From assembly GCA_036936605.1 (NCBI GenBank), contig JAUPFV010000005.1, positions 77,202,885-77,266,884 on the forward strand: 64,000 nucleotides of DNA, in the 5' to 3' direction. The stretch is from Limnanthes douglasii subsp. nivea (taxonomy: Eukaryota > Streptophyta > Magnoliopsida > Brassicales > Limnanthaceae). The notes below the pieces were generated by a model. The model did not search any database. It had not been told where the DNA came from and saw nothing but the letters and a program-made list of their open reading frames with translations. Below, piece by piece: positions 45,690-57,379 of this stretch; positions within the stretch are counted from its first letter, which is position 1; each line of letters begins with the position of its first letter. The position numbers and the translations under genes are program-made.

Positions 45690-48600
45690 ATGAATCCGGA
45701 GAATCCAGAACTACCACCAGCTTTGCTCGAAGTGGTGGAAGAGAACGATGAATACACTGTCGAAGAGCGTGATAGGCTAAAGTGTGAAATAGAAGCTCGG
45801 AGGGTAGAAAAGGCCAAGATGGGCGTGAAAGAAAAATCCAAAGTATCGGTTGCTCATCACACCGATAACCCTAGAGAGCATGAGTCTTCAAAAACTCATG
45901 TGAGCACCAAAAAGACTCATGCCAGTTCTAAAAAGTCTCACCGGTCCAAGCGTGTGGAGAGTTCTGACTCGAGCTCAGAATCTTCTGATAACTCTTCGGA
46001 CAGTGAGGAATTTAAAAAATTATTGTCCTCTAGCAGCGATGAGGGTCGAACCAGAAATAAGCAAAAGAAGATTAAAAAATATTCAAGAAAAAGGGATAGA
46101 CATGGAAGGATGAAGAGGCATATTGGTAAGGGGTCATCTCATAACCGAAGGCATGTGGACAAGATGCTGATGCATCCCTTTGCTTTCCACGATGAACCAG
46201 GTATCTTTGCAACTCCCAATAAGGATACTGTGTTCAGTCGTGGAAGGAATTGGAGGCAATCTCCATTGTCCTCTAAAATTTTGTCCGGAAACCTCCCCAA
46301 GAGGTTTGACAGCACCAAAATAGGGAAGTACGATGGCAGTACTGATCCGGACAACCATCTGGAGCAATTTAAAAACTTCATGATGAACTTTGACGACGAT
46401 GATAAACTAATTTGTAGGGCATTCTCCCAATAATTCACGGGGAGTGCTCTGAAATGGTACAACAGCCTGCCTCAGGGTTGTATTAAAGATTTCAATACTT
46501 TTTGGGTAACCTTTCGAAGGCAGTTCGTAGGGAGTAAAGAGCTAAAGGGCAATGGAGACAAAATAATCCATTGTGCCCAGAAACCAAATGAGTCCTTGAA
46601 AGAATATATAAGTCGTTTTGTGAACACCAAGAATGGGTTGGCTGATTGCTTCGAACAAGTGGCAATAGCATCCCTAAGGCAAGGTTTGAACCCAGGCAAT
46701 CTAGCTGATTCAGTGACCAGAAAGAAGGCCATGACATGGGGAGGGTTGCTGAATCAGGTTGGCAAACAGATAAATGTTGATGTAACAAAGAAAACCAGGG
46801 TACACAGGCAGGTGAGGTCCACCCCAGTGGCACGAAATCCCAATAAAAATCAGTCCGGGAACAAAGCAAGAGAGACCGGACAGGGGCATGATAGGGCAAA
46901 AGCTCAGTCTCAGCCAGCTGCTCCTGCTCAGAGTCAGCAATCCAGAAACAAAAGGGGGCCATGGGTCCAACCGGAGTGGCTCGCAGAGCTAAAAGAAAGT
47001 GTGGCCACCATTTTTGATAAAACAAAGGATGAGGTGCATTACTGGAGACCGGCAACGCTGCAGTCTCCTAGAGATCATCGCAACAACTCTTTTTGCCAAT
47101 ATCATAATGATATTGGCCATACCACTGATGACTGCATAGCATTGAAGCAAGAAGTTCAAAACTTGATTGAAAGGGGAAAGTTGGGGGCTTACGTTAAAAG
47201 AAAAGGAGGCAACAGGCCTGACAACACTCACCGGGTTGGTCCAAGTAATGCTGCTCCGGAGGGGGCTATGGTTATAGTTGAAAGGTTTGACGTGGAATCT
47301 GAATACTTGGATCCTGATCCAACTCGAAACAGAGTGGGTGCTATAGAGGAATGTTCTAGATCGGTCTTCGGGCTCATTAAGTTTTTCGAGTCGCTTACAA
47401 TTTTCGGAGGGGACACTATGACACCTCCTACTGCTTCTTCTAGGAAGAGGCATGTTCATACTTTAGCCTCCCAGCTAGAAGGAGGCATGACATCCTATCA
47501 GTCACCGAACTCATTCCCCTTCATTGTGTTTGATGAAGATTATTTAAGAAACATTGCTGGCCCTCATGAGGATGCTGTTGTCATAGGAGCATCTATTGGG
47601 GGCAATGAAATAAGACGAATCCTGGTGGATACTGGAAGCTCAGCCTATATCCTTTTCCTAACCACTTACAATAAAATGAAGAATCCAGCTATAATTCAGA
47701 ATTCGGACATGTCAATCGTGGGCTTCACAGGCAGCTCAGTAGATGTGATCGGAGAGTTCGAAGAAGAGGTGTTATTGCGCAAGGGCCCTTTCAAGAAAAT
47801 GGTCAGAGTACTCTTTATTGTGGTGGATTGTCCCACTTGCTATAATGCTATTCTAGGGAGGTCTTGGCTCTCTAGGATGCATGCAGTGGCTTCAACAGTC
47901 CACCAGTGCTTGAAGTATGTTGTTCAGGGACAGGTTGGAGTCGTCCGGAGCAACCAAAAGATTGCAAGAGAATGTTATGCCACTGCCCTGGCTCCTCGAA
48001 CATTGGGGGCAGTCCGTATTAATGAACAATAGCAGTTTGAGGGCCTTTCTGGGGGTGAGGGTGAAATTGATGACCCCAGAGAGACCCCTGGAGTGTTGAT
48101 ACCAGTTGAAGAGGTAGAAACACACTGTTTGGAAGATGGGAAAAGTGTCAAGATAGGGTCTAAACTGCCACCTGTGTTGAAAAATGAAATGTTGAAGTTT
48201 TTAAAGAACCATCAGCACGTTTTTGCTTGGTGCAATGCTGATGTTACTGGAGTTCCATCAGAAGTGATATCACATCACCTATCCGTCCGGAGAGACATAG
48301 CTCCAGTAGTTCAAAAAAGAAGAGCTTTTTCCAAAGAAAAGGCTGATGTCATTGTACAAGAGGTTGACAGGCTCACAAAGATGGGGCATATCAAGGAGTC
48401 CCAATACCCTTTGTGGACAGCCAATCCTGTCTTAGTGAAAAAGAAGAATGGCAAGTGGCGCATGTGCATTGATTTCACAGATCTCAATAGAGCTTGCCCA
48501 AAAGACTTGTATCCGGTCCCCCGAATTGATTAGTTAGTAGACTCTACCTCTGGGAACAAGCTGTTTTCCTTTATGGATGCTTTCTCCGGATACAATCAGA

Positions 48601-51321
48601 TTCAAGTAGATCCAAAGGATCAAGAGCATACCACATTTGTCACTCACAAAGGTCTTCATTGCTACAAAGTAATGCCATTTGGTTTGAAAAATGCTGGGGC
48701 TACTTATCAGAGGTTAGTCAACAAGGCATTTGCTGATCAAATTGGAAGAAATATGGAAGTGTACATTGATGACATGATGGTGAAGAGTGTAGATGAGCAG
48801 TTGCACTTGTCCGATCTCCAAGAAACTTTTGCCAACTTGGTAAAAGTGAATTTGAAGTTAAACCCTGAAAAGTGTGTGTTCGGAGTGCAGTCCGGGAAGT
48901 TTCTAGGCTATATCATAAGTGAGCATGGAATACAGCCCGATCCGGACCAGCTAAAAGCTCTTTTCCAGATGGAACCTCCTCGAAATATTAAAGAAGTACA
49001 TCGGTTAACGGGGAGGTTAGCTTCCTTAAACAGATTCATGTCAAGGTCTTCGGACAGGTGCGCTCCTTTCTTTCAAACCTTGAAGGGTGCAAATGGCTTT
49101 GATTGGACCCCGCAGTGTGATGAGGCTTTCAATGAGATTAAGAAACACCTGTACTCCCCCAAAACTTTGTTCAAACCAGTCGATGAGGAGTCTCTCTTTG
49201 TATATTTGGCAGTTTCAAGTTGTGCCATCAGTGCTGTGCTGGTAAGAGAGGTCGATAGTCATCCCCATCCAGTGTACTACATCAGCAAAAGCTTGATAGA
49301 TGCAGAGAAGCGTTACTTGAAACTTGAAAAATTGGCTTTAGCCCTGGTGATAGCTGCAAGGAAGATGAGGCCTTCTTTCCAGGCTCATCCTATCATCGTT
49401 CGGACCTCTTTTCCCCTAAAGAATGTCCTTCAAAAAGCAGACATTTCGAGCAGAATGACTAAGTGGTCAGTAGAGTTGGGGGACTTCGACATAGACTTTG
49501 CTCCCCGAACAGCAGTCAAAGCCCAAGCTGTGGCTAATTTTCTGGTTGAATTCCACTCCGACAGGGATTCGGAGCAAACTACTGACATAAAAGATAAAAA
49601 GGTATGGGTCGTCCGAACAGATGGTGGATCTAGCACTATGGGATGTGGTGCAGGAGTATGTTTAACTTCCCCATATGGAGACAAGATGTACCAGGCTATT
49701 TGTTTTGCTTTCAGGGCATCTAACAACGAGTCCGAATACGAAGCAGCTATAGCTGGGTTAAAGTTAGCCCACATTTGTGGGGCCAAGAGGGTCAAGCTGT
49801 TAAGTGACTCCCAACTACTTATCCACCATACCCAAGGCCAATCTGAGGCTAAGAAGGAGCAACTTGTGAAGTATTTACTCCTCCTCAAAAATGAAGCACT
49901 TAAGTTTAAAGGTGTTGTCTATGAGCACATTCCCCGGACAGAAAATGAGCTAGCAGACTCATTGGAAACCATAGCATATACGGAGTCATATCCATGGATC
50001 CATGTGCTCGAAATCCCCTCTATTCAACTTAGTAAGGGTAAAGAAGAGGAAATTTTTTTAAATACAAGTGAAACAACCTCAAAACTGGAGGTTTCCTCTC
50101 CTTCAATATCTCTCTGATGGTGTCGTGCCTCCAGATAAGTCACTAGTCAGAACATTGAAGCACAAGGTTCGTGGTTTCGTCATATTAAGAGAAGTGTTGT
50201 ATAAAAAGTCTTACAGTAAACCTCTCATGCGTTGTTTGGGGGATGAAGAGTCACAAGTGGTCCTCTCCGAATTGCATGATGGTGAGGGATCAACCCATTG
50301 TGGGTTTAGAGCTTTAACAAGAAGGGTTTTACTCTCCGGTTACTATTGGCCATCAATCATGAAAGATGCTAAGGAATTGGTAAGGAGGTGTGACCCATGC
50401 CAGAGGTACAGCAATGAAATTCATGTACCAACCATTCCTTTAGAGTCAATTTCTGAGCCCATTCCTTTTGCTCGATGAGGATTGGATTTAGTAGGCCCTC
50501 TCCCTGTGGCGTCCGGAGGGCACAAAACTATAATTGTGGCCATAGACTACTTCTCGAAGTGGATAGAAGTAGCCCCTCTAGCAGGGACAACATCAAAAGT
50601 TGTTATAAAATTCATTCTATCCAACATATGTTGCAGATTTGGTGTCCCACAGAAAATAACGACAGACAATGGGCCAAAGTTCAACAATAGAGAAATGGAG
50701 AGCTTATGTGCCTCAAGGGGTATACAACATTGTTTTTCTTCACCTTTCCACCCACAAGCAAATGGGCAAGTTGAAGTGGCTAATAGAACTATACTGTCCG
50801 GTTTAAAAAAGAATTTGGAAGGGGCTGCTGGGAAGTGGCCTAGTTATCTACAAGAGGTCTTGTGGGCCTACCAGACAACACCTGGGGCTGCAACACAAGA
50901 ATCACCCTTTGCCTTGGTCTATGGGATGGATGCAGTAGCCCCCATAGAGAAGACCTTCCCCTCTTTCCGTGTTCACAACTTCTCCGAACACGCTAACGAG
51001 GTGGCAATCAGAGGTCAACTTGATTTGATAGAAGAGAGACGAGTTAAAGCTCACCTTCGAGTTGCACACTATCAAGGCTTGATGAGGAGCAGGTTTGCTT
51101 CCAAAGTCAAAAGAAGAGATTTCCAACCAGGGGACAGAGTATTAAGGAAGGTCTTCTTACACACTAAAGAAAAACTCTTCGGAAAGCTGGCCCCAACTTG
51201 GGAGGGTCCGTATATGGTTGTTGAAAGAATTAAGCCTGGAACTTATTGGTTGGAAGACAAAGATAGCAGAGTTCTAACTCATACTTGGAATATCGAGCAT
51301 ATTCGGATGTACTTGGAATAG
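45690..51321 (+). pseudogene. Tat-2 gag-pol polyprotein, broken
   Basis: The first ATG after the PBS is at 45690. One frame runs to about 50054, and another from there to 51321. Gag has an S/K-rich N-terminal part, then the retrotransposon gag core (about 46320-46640) and an F-C-Q-Y-H-x4-G-H-T-T-D-D-C zinc site (47090-47140). Protease has D-T-G at 47628. RT has Y-I-D-D at 48762-48773. The RT-linked RNase H is at about 49080-49560. A second RNase H with R-T-D-G-G, N-N-E-S-E-Y-E and L-L-S-D-S-Q follows at 49600-49980. Integrase (50270-51320) has T-D-N-G-P and N-G-Q-V-E-V. Lesions are TAA 46431, TAG 48030, TAG 48531, one extra base in a T-run near 50054-50060, and TGA 50476 (TGG in Tat-1). The two RNase H domains mark the Tat lineage. 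Confidence 0.95.
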
Positions 51322-51803
51322 CACTTGTATAAATATTTACTTGTTTAAACATCCATGTAAATATTTGGGGGCATACTCTTTCCTCCCTGGTGGCACGGAG
51401 AGGTTTTAATAAGGTGTCCGGGCTGTTTGTATAAAATTTGATGCCTTCTTAAAAAAAAATTAAGTGTTTTTAAAGTTTTATCCTTTGTCATACTATCCGG
51501 ACTGAAATATCTAAGGGCTATTTAAACTCTAGCCGGAGAATTTAAACACTCTCATAATGCAACAACTAAAGGCTACTTAAACTCTGGCTATCAAAATTAA
51601 AACGAACAATGGAAGAAGATGGTAGTTGCACAAAACAGAGATATTCATTGAATAAAATAACTTAAACTTGCCTTGGCCTTCCAAGGACTTTTAAATAGTC
51701 AAAATACAACACAAAAAACATGTCCGGTCGAACACCGGACACCATTACAAAAGAGTGCCTTGGCACTTTAGTCTGGATTAAAAAAAAATAAGTGGATCAT
51801 AAG
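51322..51803. other. Convergent 3' region of Tat-2
   Basis: Non-coding stretch between the end of pol (plus) and the end of the antisense ORF (minus). It holds one CCTTGGCCTTCCAAGG hairpin (51671-51686), where Tat-1 has two. Confidence 0.6.
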
Positions 51804-54794
51804 TTAAGGTTGAGCCTTTGAGGATGGCTCACCTTCGTCTACCTTCTTACTCTTAGGGTCATCTTTCCCTTCATCTACCTTCTTGCCTTTGGTATCGTCT
51901 TTCTTGTCATCTGGGCTCTCCCTAGTATGTTCTTCATCATCTGAGGAGCCACTAGAGTAGCCATACCTGTCACCTTCGGCCATTGTGTGGTATGGGAGGT
52001 CTTCAGGCTCAACATAAAGCCACAAATCCCCTAGGTTCCTCTGTGGAAACTTTTCATGGAAGAGTAGAACCATGTCAGACCTCACCTTCTCAAGCAGTAG
52101 CTCTTCGCTCTTGATCATCTGGTTGGCATAAGCATTGATCCTGGCTTGGATCTTGGCCTCTTGCTCCTGTAACAAAGTATTTTTCTCCTCGGCAGCCTTG
52201 GACACTGCATTCTCAAGGGAAATCTTATCAGTAGTTAAGTTAATGATGACTTTGTCTTTTGCCTTGGTTTCTTCCTTTGAGGTAGCAAGGTCCTTCTCTA
52301 TACCGGACAGCTTCTCCCGGAGGTCTCTAATAGTTTCCTCTAGAGTGGCAACTTTTGTGGTGCTTTCCTCCTGATTCCTCTTCAACTCCTCGTTTGCTTC
52401 CTTTAGCATGTCAGCATTGGAAGTAGCAGTGCGAAGGTCTTCGGACAGCTTTTCCTTCTCAGACTTAAGGTCTTTGATAATGTCTGCTTGAGCCCGAACT
52501 TGTCTCTCCAACGTAAGTACCGGCTGCACATTGCTTAACAAGGAGTGCGCTATGGTATCCTTCTCACTAGAGACAATAAAAGTCTTACCATTGAAGTTGA
52601 CCGTGTTGGAGCTGCTCAGAGGAATGTAAGGCCTTGCGAAGTCGTCTCTAGGGAGGTTGAGGAAGTATTCACCAAACTCACCAAGACCGGTGATGTCGAC
52701 TCCATCAATGTTGAGATCTCCTCCTTCAACCTCATCGGTATGAAAGTCCCTTGGGATCTCTTCAGCATGCGTTGGGTCAGAAGGGTCAGCCTGGAAAGAA
52801 AGCTCCGGATCCCGGAGAGCAAGCTCATCTCCCTTAGCAGTCTTTTTCTTCTTGGCTACCCGGTCTGCGCCTTCACTCCCCTGTTTTCGATTCCTCTTGG
52901 AAGCCCTTGGAGGTTGTGGGAGGTCTGCTTCCTGCCTTTCGGTCTCTTTCTCCACCACTTGCAAGAGAGCAGCATCGATTTGGCTTTGGGCCGGCCCCTC
53001 CGGGTCTGTTGGAGCATCCTTCTCAGGATCAGCAGGATTAGCATCGCTCGCCACTTTCTTGCCTTTCTTCTTGCCCTTCATTTTGCTTGGGGCTTTGGCC
53101 CGGCCTGGCAGGAAGATGTCCCATCTGGTTCATGGTTCCTCTTAAGCATAGTGTCCGGAGAAGGCTGGGTGGTGAGCTCCTCCCAAGTCAAGTCTCTCCG
53201 ACCTGTGGTGTTCCACAGGTGAGACCTTGCCAAGTTTCCACTGGTGAAGGCAGCGTGGAATCGGTTCCCTCATTCCTCAGCAGTCCAGGAATTAATCCTG
53301 CCACAAGTAACCTGCCCGGCCTTCAAGTAATCACTGAACTCCTTAGGCAGTTCTGTTAAGACAAAAGAAAGACCAATTAATTTAAACCAACTTTAAGAAG
53401 GAAGGAGTAGACAAAGATTTAAAGTGGAAGACTTACGGTCACTCCTCCACCTGCTTCTGAGGAGGCTTGGGTTCACTCCGAACTTGATCTTCTTTCCGTT
53501 TTCCCAAGCGCCACTGACGAATAAAAATTGGCTCCTCCATTTACTCTCAGACTCCAACAGATCATCAACACCTTTGAAACTATCCCCTATATTGAAATGG
53601 TAGAAAGGGAATTGGTGATGTTTACAAAGATTGGCCACTGCAGCAAACTCTTCCATAGGAAGAGGGATCCCGGACAGCCTTGATGCCATGATGCATGACA
53701 TAAGGGTATACCAAGCGTTGGGACTCAGCTGGCTCGGACAGAGTTTCATCAGATGAAAATATCTGACAATCTCTGGGTCCAATGGGAATCTGAGTCCCCA
53801 ATTAAATAGCTCCGTGAAGATGACTATTTCATTCAGCTTGCAATCCATAGGAGTTTCAGGATCTATGGGAATCCTTATCTTCACATTTTCTGGGATCCCC
53901 CATTTCGTGCGCATTCGACCCAGTTCAGCCGTATGGATGAATGCATACTTGGTCTTCTGTAAGGCCAAAAGGTATTTGAGTTCGACCTTGTGAAAACAAG
54001 GCCCCACCTTCCCTTCAAGACACTCCGGCAGCTCCGGGTGCGTCAAGCACAGTTTTTCTTTGCCTTTATCTTTTTTGGCAGCAGCAGTATTACTAGTCTG
54101 ACCGGAGGGCTCAGACTCAAAAGGGACTTCTTCTGCAGAGTCCTCCATTTTTCCTCCATGATCGTTGGAGGGATATCAGTGGCAGTGGCCCGAGGAGAAT
54201 TCAAACTTGGCTCAACCTGGCTTCCGGACTGCTGGTTTTCAGTGTTTCCTTGACTTCTAGTCTCAGGCTGGGGCTCTGAGGCAGAAGTCTCTCTTTGAAG
54301 TACTGGGCTGCTAGCCTCCGGACCGGGTAGTCTTTCCCGGGGAGCTCTGATAGGCACTCCAGACCCAGAGCTGCTATTTTTTCCCCCGACTTTGAGGGAG
54401 TGTTCTTAGAGGCTTGCCCCTTAACCAGCTGACTCTTTCTTTGGTCGACTAACTTCTCCGGGGAGTGCTCCATGTCTGATCCCATCGCTATGAAGGGTGA
54501 GGGTTTTTTGAAGCTGGTGGCAGTAACTCCTGGTTCGACGATGGATTCTGATTCCTGAACCGAGGAACCAGAGATGATGGGGGAAAGGCTAAGTTGGAAT
54601 AACTTTCTAGGCTTAGTGCCTTTGGAGGAAGAAGATCCTCGATCTGACTCTGCAGCAGAGGCGGTTGGTCTGTCAACAGGCGAAGTAGGTAACCCTGCTG
54701 CGATTCGTCTTTCCTTCTCGACTTTTTGTGCCTTCTCCAACTCAGAAAGGTTGAGCCACCCGCCTTTGATCAAAGCAGTCCTTGCTGTAAACAT
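51804..54794 (-). pseudogene. Tat-2 antisense ORF, broken
   Basis: Homologous along its length to the intact 959-residue frame of Tat-1. It starts M-F-T-A-R-T-A-L-I-K-G-G at 54794. The N-terminal S/P/E-rich part, the gypsy-type transposase-like domain (about 53440-54060) and, after the intron at 53353-53436, the lysine-rich clusters and coiled coil (about 52130-52530) are all present. Lesions: frameshifts near 54380 and 54150, a TGG-to-TGA stop near 53272, and a one-base loss near 53120. An acidic/lysine repeat, K-K-V-D-E-G-K-D-D-x-K-x-K-K-V-D-E-G, occurs near the C terminus and is not in Tat-1. The final 425-codon segment (51804-53081) is open. Confidence 0.9.
53353..53436 (-). other. Predicted intron in the Tat-2 aORF
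   Basis: GTAAGT donor at 53436 on the minus strand and an ACAG acceptor at 53353, 84 bases long. Removal joins R-W-R-S-D to Q-L-P-K-E-F in phase 1, exactly as in Tat-1. The unspliced frame ends at 53393 inside the intron. Confidence 0.75.
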
Positions 54795-54892
54795 AAACTA
54801 TCAAGTAAATCTTTGCTTTAGAGAGAGAAAGCTCTAAGAAAATATGCAGAGTAAATATGAAAGAGATAGTAAAACAGTCGAAAGTGAGTCTG

Positions 54893-54900
54893 AATTTATA
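54893..54900 (-). promoter_or_regulatory. Candidate antisense promoter TATA box (Tat-2 aORF)
   Basis: TATAAATT on the minus strand, 106 bases before the aORF start codon. Same sequence and distance as in Tat-1. Confidence 0.5.
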
Positions 54901-55214
54901 GTAAATCTGGAAAAGGAAGTTGATTCCTAGGAGAATTCAAAAAGTTTGGCAATGATTAAAATACGGCGCTGATGTCACCATTTGTAATTAAAGAGGTTGC
55001 TTTTCGAAGAAGGTGGGTTCGAAATTCAAGGTGAAAAAACGGCTGGAGCAATCAATCAGAGAGCGACACGTGTCCCACGAACTCTGGCAAAAACCGTTTT
55101 GAATTCGTGAAGCTTTATCTGTCCGGGTAAACCCATAGACCTATCCGGATTGAAACTACTTCTGACGTCGGACTGTTTTTCAGGTCTCTGACAAGAATAC
55201 TTGCTCAAACACCT

Positions 55215-55224
55215 AAAAAAGGGG
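55215..55224 (+). other. Polypurine tract of Tat-2
   Basis: AAAAAAGGGG, followed by CTCC and the 3' LTR start TGATGAG at 55229. Confidence 0.85.
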
Positions 55225-55228
55225 CTCC

Positions 55229-55655
55229 TGATGAGTCCGAATTCAGTATGCTCCCCGGACACGGACAGATCAGTCCAAGGCCTCCGGACCCGACAGATCA
55301 CATGGACCGGACAGATCACTTTGAACACTATGACCATAGGACTGTTCGAACTATGACAAAAGTACTAAAAAACTTAAACATTTCTTGACTAAGCTACTTG
55401 CTCACCTACTTAGAGCTCATGGGTCTTTGAACATGACCCGGGTCCATTAAACATGACCCGAAAGCCCATAAGGGCCCAAACATCAGGGTATAAATACCCA
55501 ACCACCTGCATTAAGTGTAAATAATGAGAATTAACTGCTACCAAGCTGCTTAATTATCTCTCTACTCTCTACTCTAAACACTTAAACACTCACACACCAC
55601 CATAAAACTCCAACTGAAATTACCAGCCTACCCTCAGGCAATTATTATCCACACC
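55229..55655 (+). repeat. 3' LTR of Tat-2
   Basis: Matches the 5' LTR at 45208-45616 with few differences plus an 18-bp insertion. TATAAATA at 55489-55496. It ends at or near CCACACC. Confidence 0.9.
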
Positions 55656-56215
55656 TGTGTTTAAAGGTTTGTTCCCGCTGCGCATGACCAGTGGCCTTAG
55701 GCAGATGATTGATTGCTCCACGAACAATTGAATTTTTTACTATTTTTTCTTTAGAAAGAACATAATACTCACGTCTAGTGGTAGGTCAAGGCTCCTAGGA
55801 TGATAAGCTATAACGTAGATTTTTATACAAGGCATCATCCAAAACCATGAGAAACTGATGAACTTTTTCTTCATCTTATTTCTTCTCTAATTGTTTAGCG
55901 ATAGGATATACGTACTTTCTACGCGTAAATGTGGGATATGGATCAATATCATACAAGTCATCCCAAATATTCTTTAATTTTTCGTAATATTCCGCAGTAC
56001 TTAACCCTCGTTGGTCACATGCTGTTAATTCTCGTTTGAATTGTTGGATGTGTGATCCATTAACAACTGAAAACTAAACCTTGATATCTTCTCAAAGTTC
56101 ACTAGCCATCTCCATGTGTGAAATCATGGTTCGCAAAGAAGCTTCAATTAGTACACCGACTGTTATTTTTCCAGTTGAGATGAGCTTCTTACTGTGATAA
56201 CCACGAGTCTCCATA
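55656..56215 (-). pseudogene. Old copia gag, right part (split by Tat-2)
   Basis: On the minus strand this encodes the plant copia gag: I-K-V-x-F-S-V-V-N-G-S-x-I-Q-Q, L-T-A-C-D-Q-R-G-L-S, K-L-K-N-I-W-D-D-L and D-E-E-K-V-H-Q-F-L. It then runs toward the zinc-knuckle region found on the other side of Tat-2 at 45200. Stops are present (for example after M-E-M-A-S-E-L). It shows that Tat-2 jumped into this gag. Confidence 0.8.
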
Positions 56216-56239
56216 AAAAATAGAAAACATAAAAAAGTA

Positions 56240-56640
56240 TAATATATATATATATAATTAAGGTTTCTTTACTCTCGCCACCATGAGTGGTTCCATGATA
56301 GGGAAACATGTTTAGAAAATTTGTAAAGTCATTTATCTAATTATGAAATTGTGTTTACAATCGTCAAGCATATAATATAATATAATATAATATATATTAA
56401 TATATATTAATTATTATAGTCTTCTATAGTAATTACCTATAATCTTGTAATAATTTCAGTATTTTATAATAATTACACGTTATTTTATTCCGTTTACTAT
56501 TAATATGAAAATATATTGAGTCTTTTTATGTATTATATTTGGTCTCCTATAATAATTACATATTATTTTATTATATATATATATTATTAAACTTTATTAC
56601 AATAAAAAAATAAAACAATATCACAACTACTTACGACAGA
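56240..56640 (-). repeat. Probable 5' LTR remnant and AT repeats of the host copia
   Basis: Contains AT microsatellites near 56245 and 56573, and a segment (56419-56580) similar to 41755-41930. Its position outside gag on the 5' side of the minus-strand copia supports an LTR. A PBS was not recognised. Confidence 0.4.
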
Positions 56641-56671
56641 ATACCTAATAGCTTGTGACTAAAGTTCATGA

Positions 56672-57027
56672 GTTCGAATGGGTTACCTTTGAATGGCTCG
56701 TGTTTGAAATTTTATTTCTCTTCGAATGAATTACCTTCGAATGGCTCATGTTTTAGATTTTATATCGCTTTAAATGGATTACCTTCGAATAGCTTGTGTT
56801 ACAAATTTCATATGCTTTCGAATGGATTACTTTCAAATGGGTTATTTATTTTCCTATGGATTACCTACGGAATGGATCGTGTTTGAAATTTTACTTTCCT
56901 TTGAAGGGATTTCCTTTGAATGGCTCGTGTTTAAAATTTTATATGCCTTCCGAATGAATTACCTTCGGATATCTTGCGTTTGACATTTTATATGCTTTTG
57001 AATGAATTATTTTGAAATAATATTTGT
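56672..57027. repeat. Minisatellite, period about 49 bp, 7-8 units
   Basis: Units begin TTCGAATGGATTACCTTCG and continue with a GGCTCGTGTTTGAAATTTTA-like part. The fourth unit is shortened and the last is partial. Open frames at 56668-56886 and 56774-56983 are only repeat translations. It lies at the left edge of the Tat-3 relic; tandem arrays are known in the 3' non-coding part of Ogre/Tat-type elements, but membership is not proven here. Confidence 0.85.
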
Positions 57028-57379
57028 ATCAAGTCTTAACTATTCAAAAATATTTTACTCATTTTACGGTAAATTATTCAAAGTCAAATTATAAATGCAA
57101 AGCGAGGATATAGCAAAAAAACAACAAGATTTTAGAAAATTAAGAGATATTAGAATTCAAACATTAAAAAAATATTCAACATAACCTTACAAAATACCTT
57201 CACCATCCAAGGGCTTATCAAAAGTCAATCTGAATAGAAAAATAATAATTGCCTTGCACTTTTCAAGGGCTTAAAAATAATTTGAAATTAGAAGTTATCA
57301 ATCCATGGCGTTTGTCCCTTTGTATTTCTCCCCTTTCCCGTCCAAACTTCCTTATTGAGATTCCACTTTATCATTTTAT

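Larger units (their letters stand above)
45208..55655 (+). mobile_element. Complete Ty3/gypsy element, Tat lineage (Tat-2)
   Basis: A 10.45-kb element with LTRs of about 409 and 427 bp. The PBS matches a tRNA-Arg 3' end. Gag, protease, RT, RNase H, second RNase H and integrase lie in order on the plus strand. An antisense ORF lies on the minus strand between integrase and 3' LTR, with the purine tract AAAAAAGGGG before the 3' LTR. It sits inside the gag region of a minus-strand copia element. The 5-bp flanks (GGCGT at the left, TGTGT at the right if the LTR ends at CACACC) are not identical, so no clean target duplication is visible. Both gag-pol and the antisense ORF carry inactivating mutations. 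Confidence 0.95.

Noticed and set aside
46492..47055. Long minus-strand open frame (187 codons)
   Set aside because: Lies opposite the Tat-2 gag frame, which has clear gag domains. No domain is seen on the minus strand and Tat-1 lacks this region, so it is a shadow.
52545..53222. Plus-strand open frame (225 codons) opposite the Tat-2 aORF
   Set aside because: Shadow of the antisense ORF exon 2, with no domain of its own.
56668..56983. Two overlapping frames encoding a repetitive peptide
   Set aside because: Translations of the 49-bp minisatellite in two phases; no evidence of a protein.
56672..57027. CRISPR-like array
   Set aside because: The tandem units are adjacent and degenerate with no unique spacers, and the genome is of a plant.
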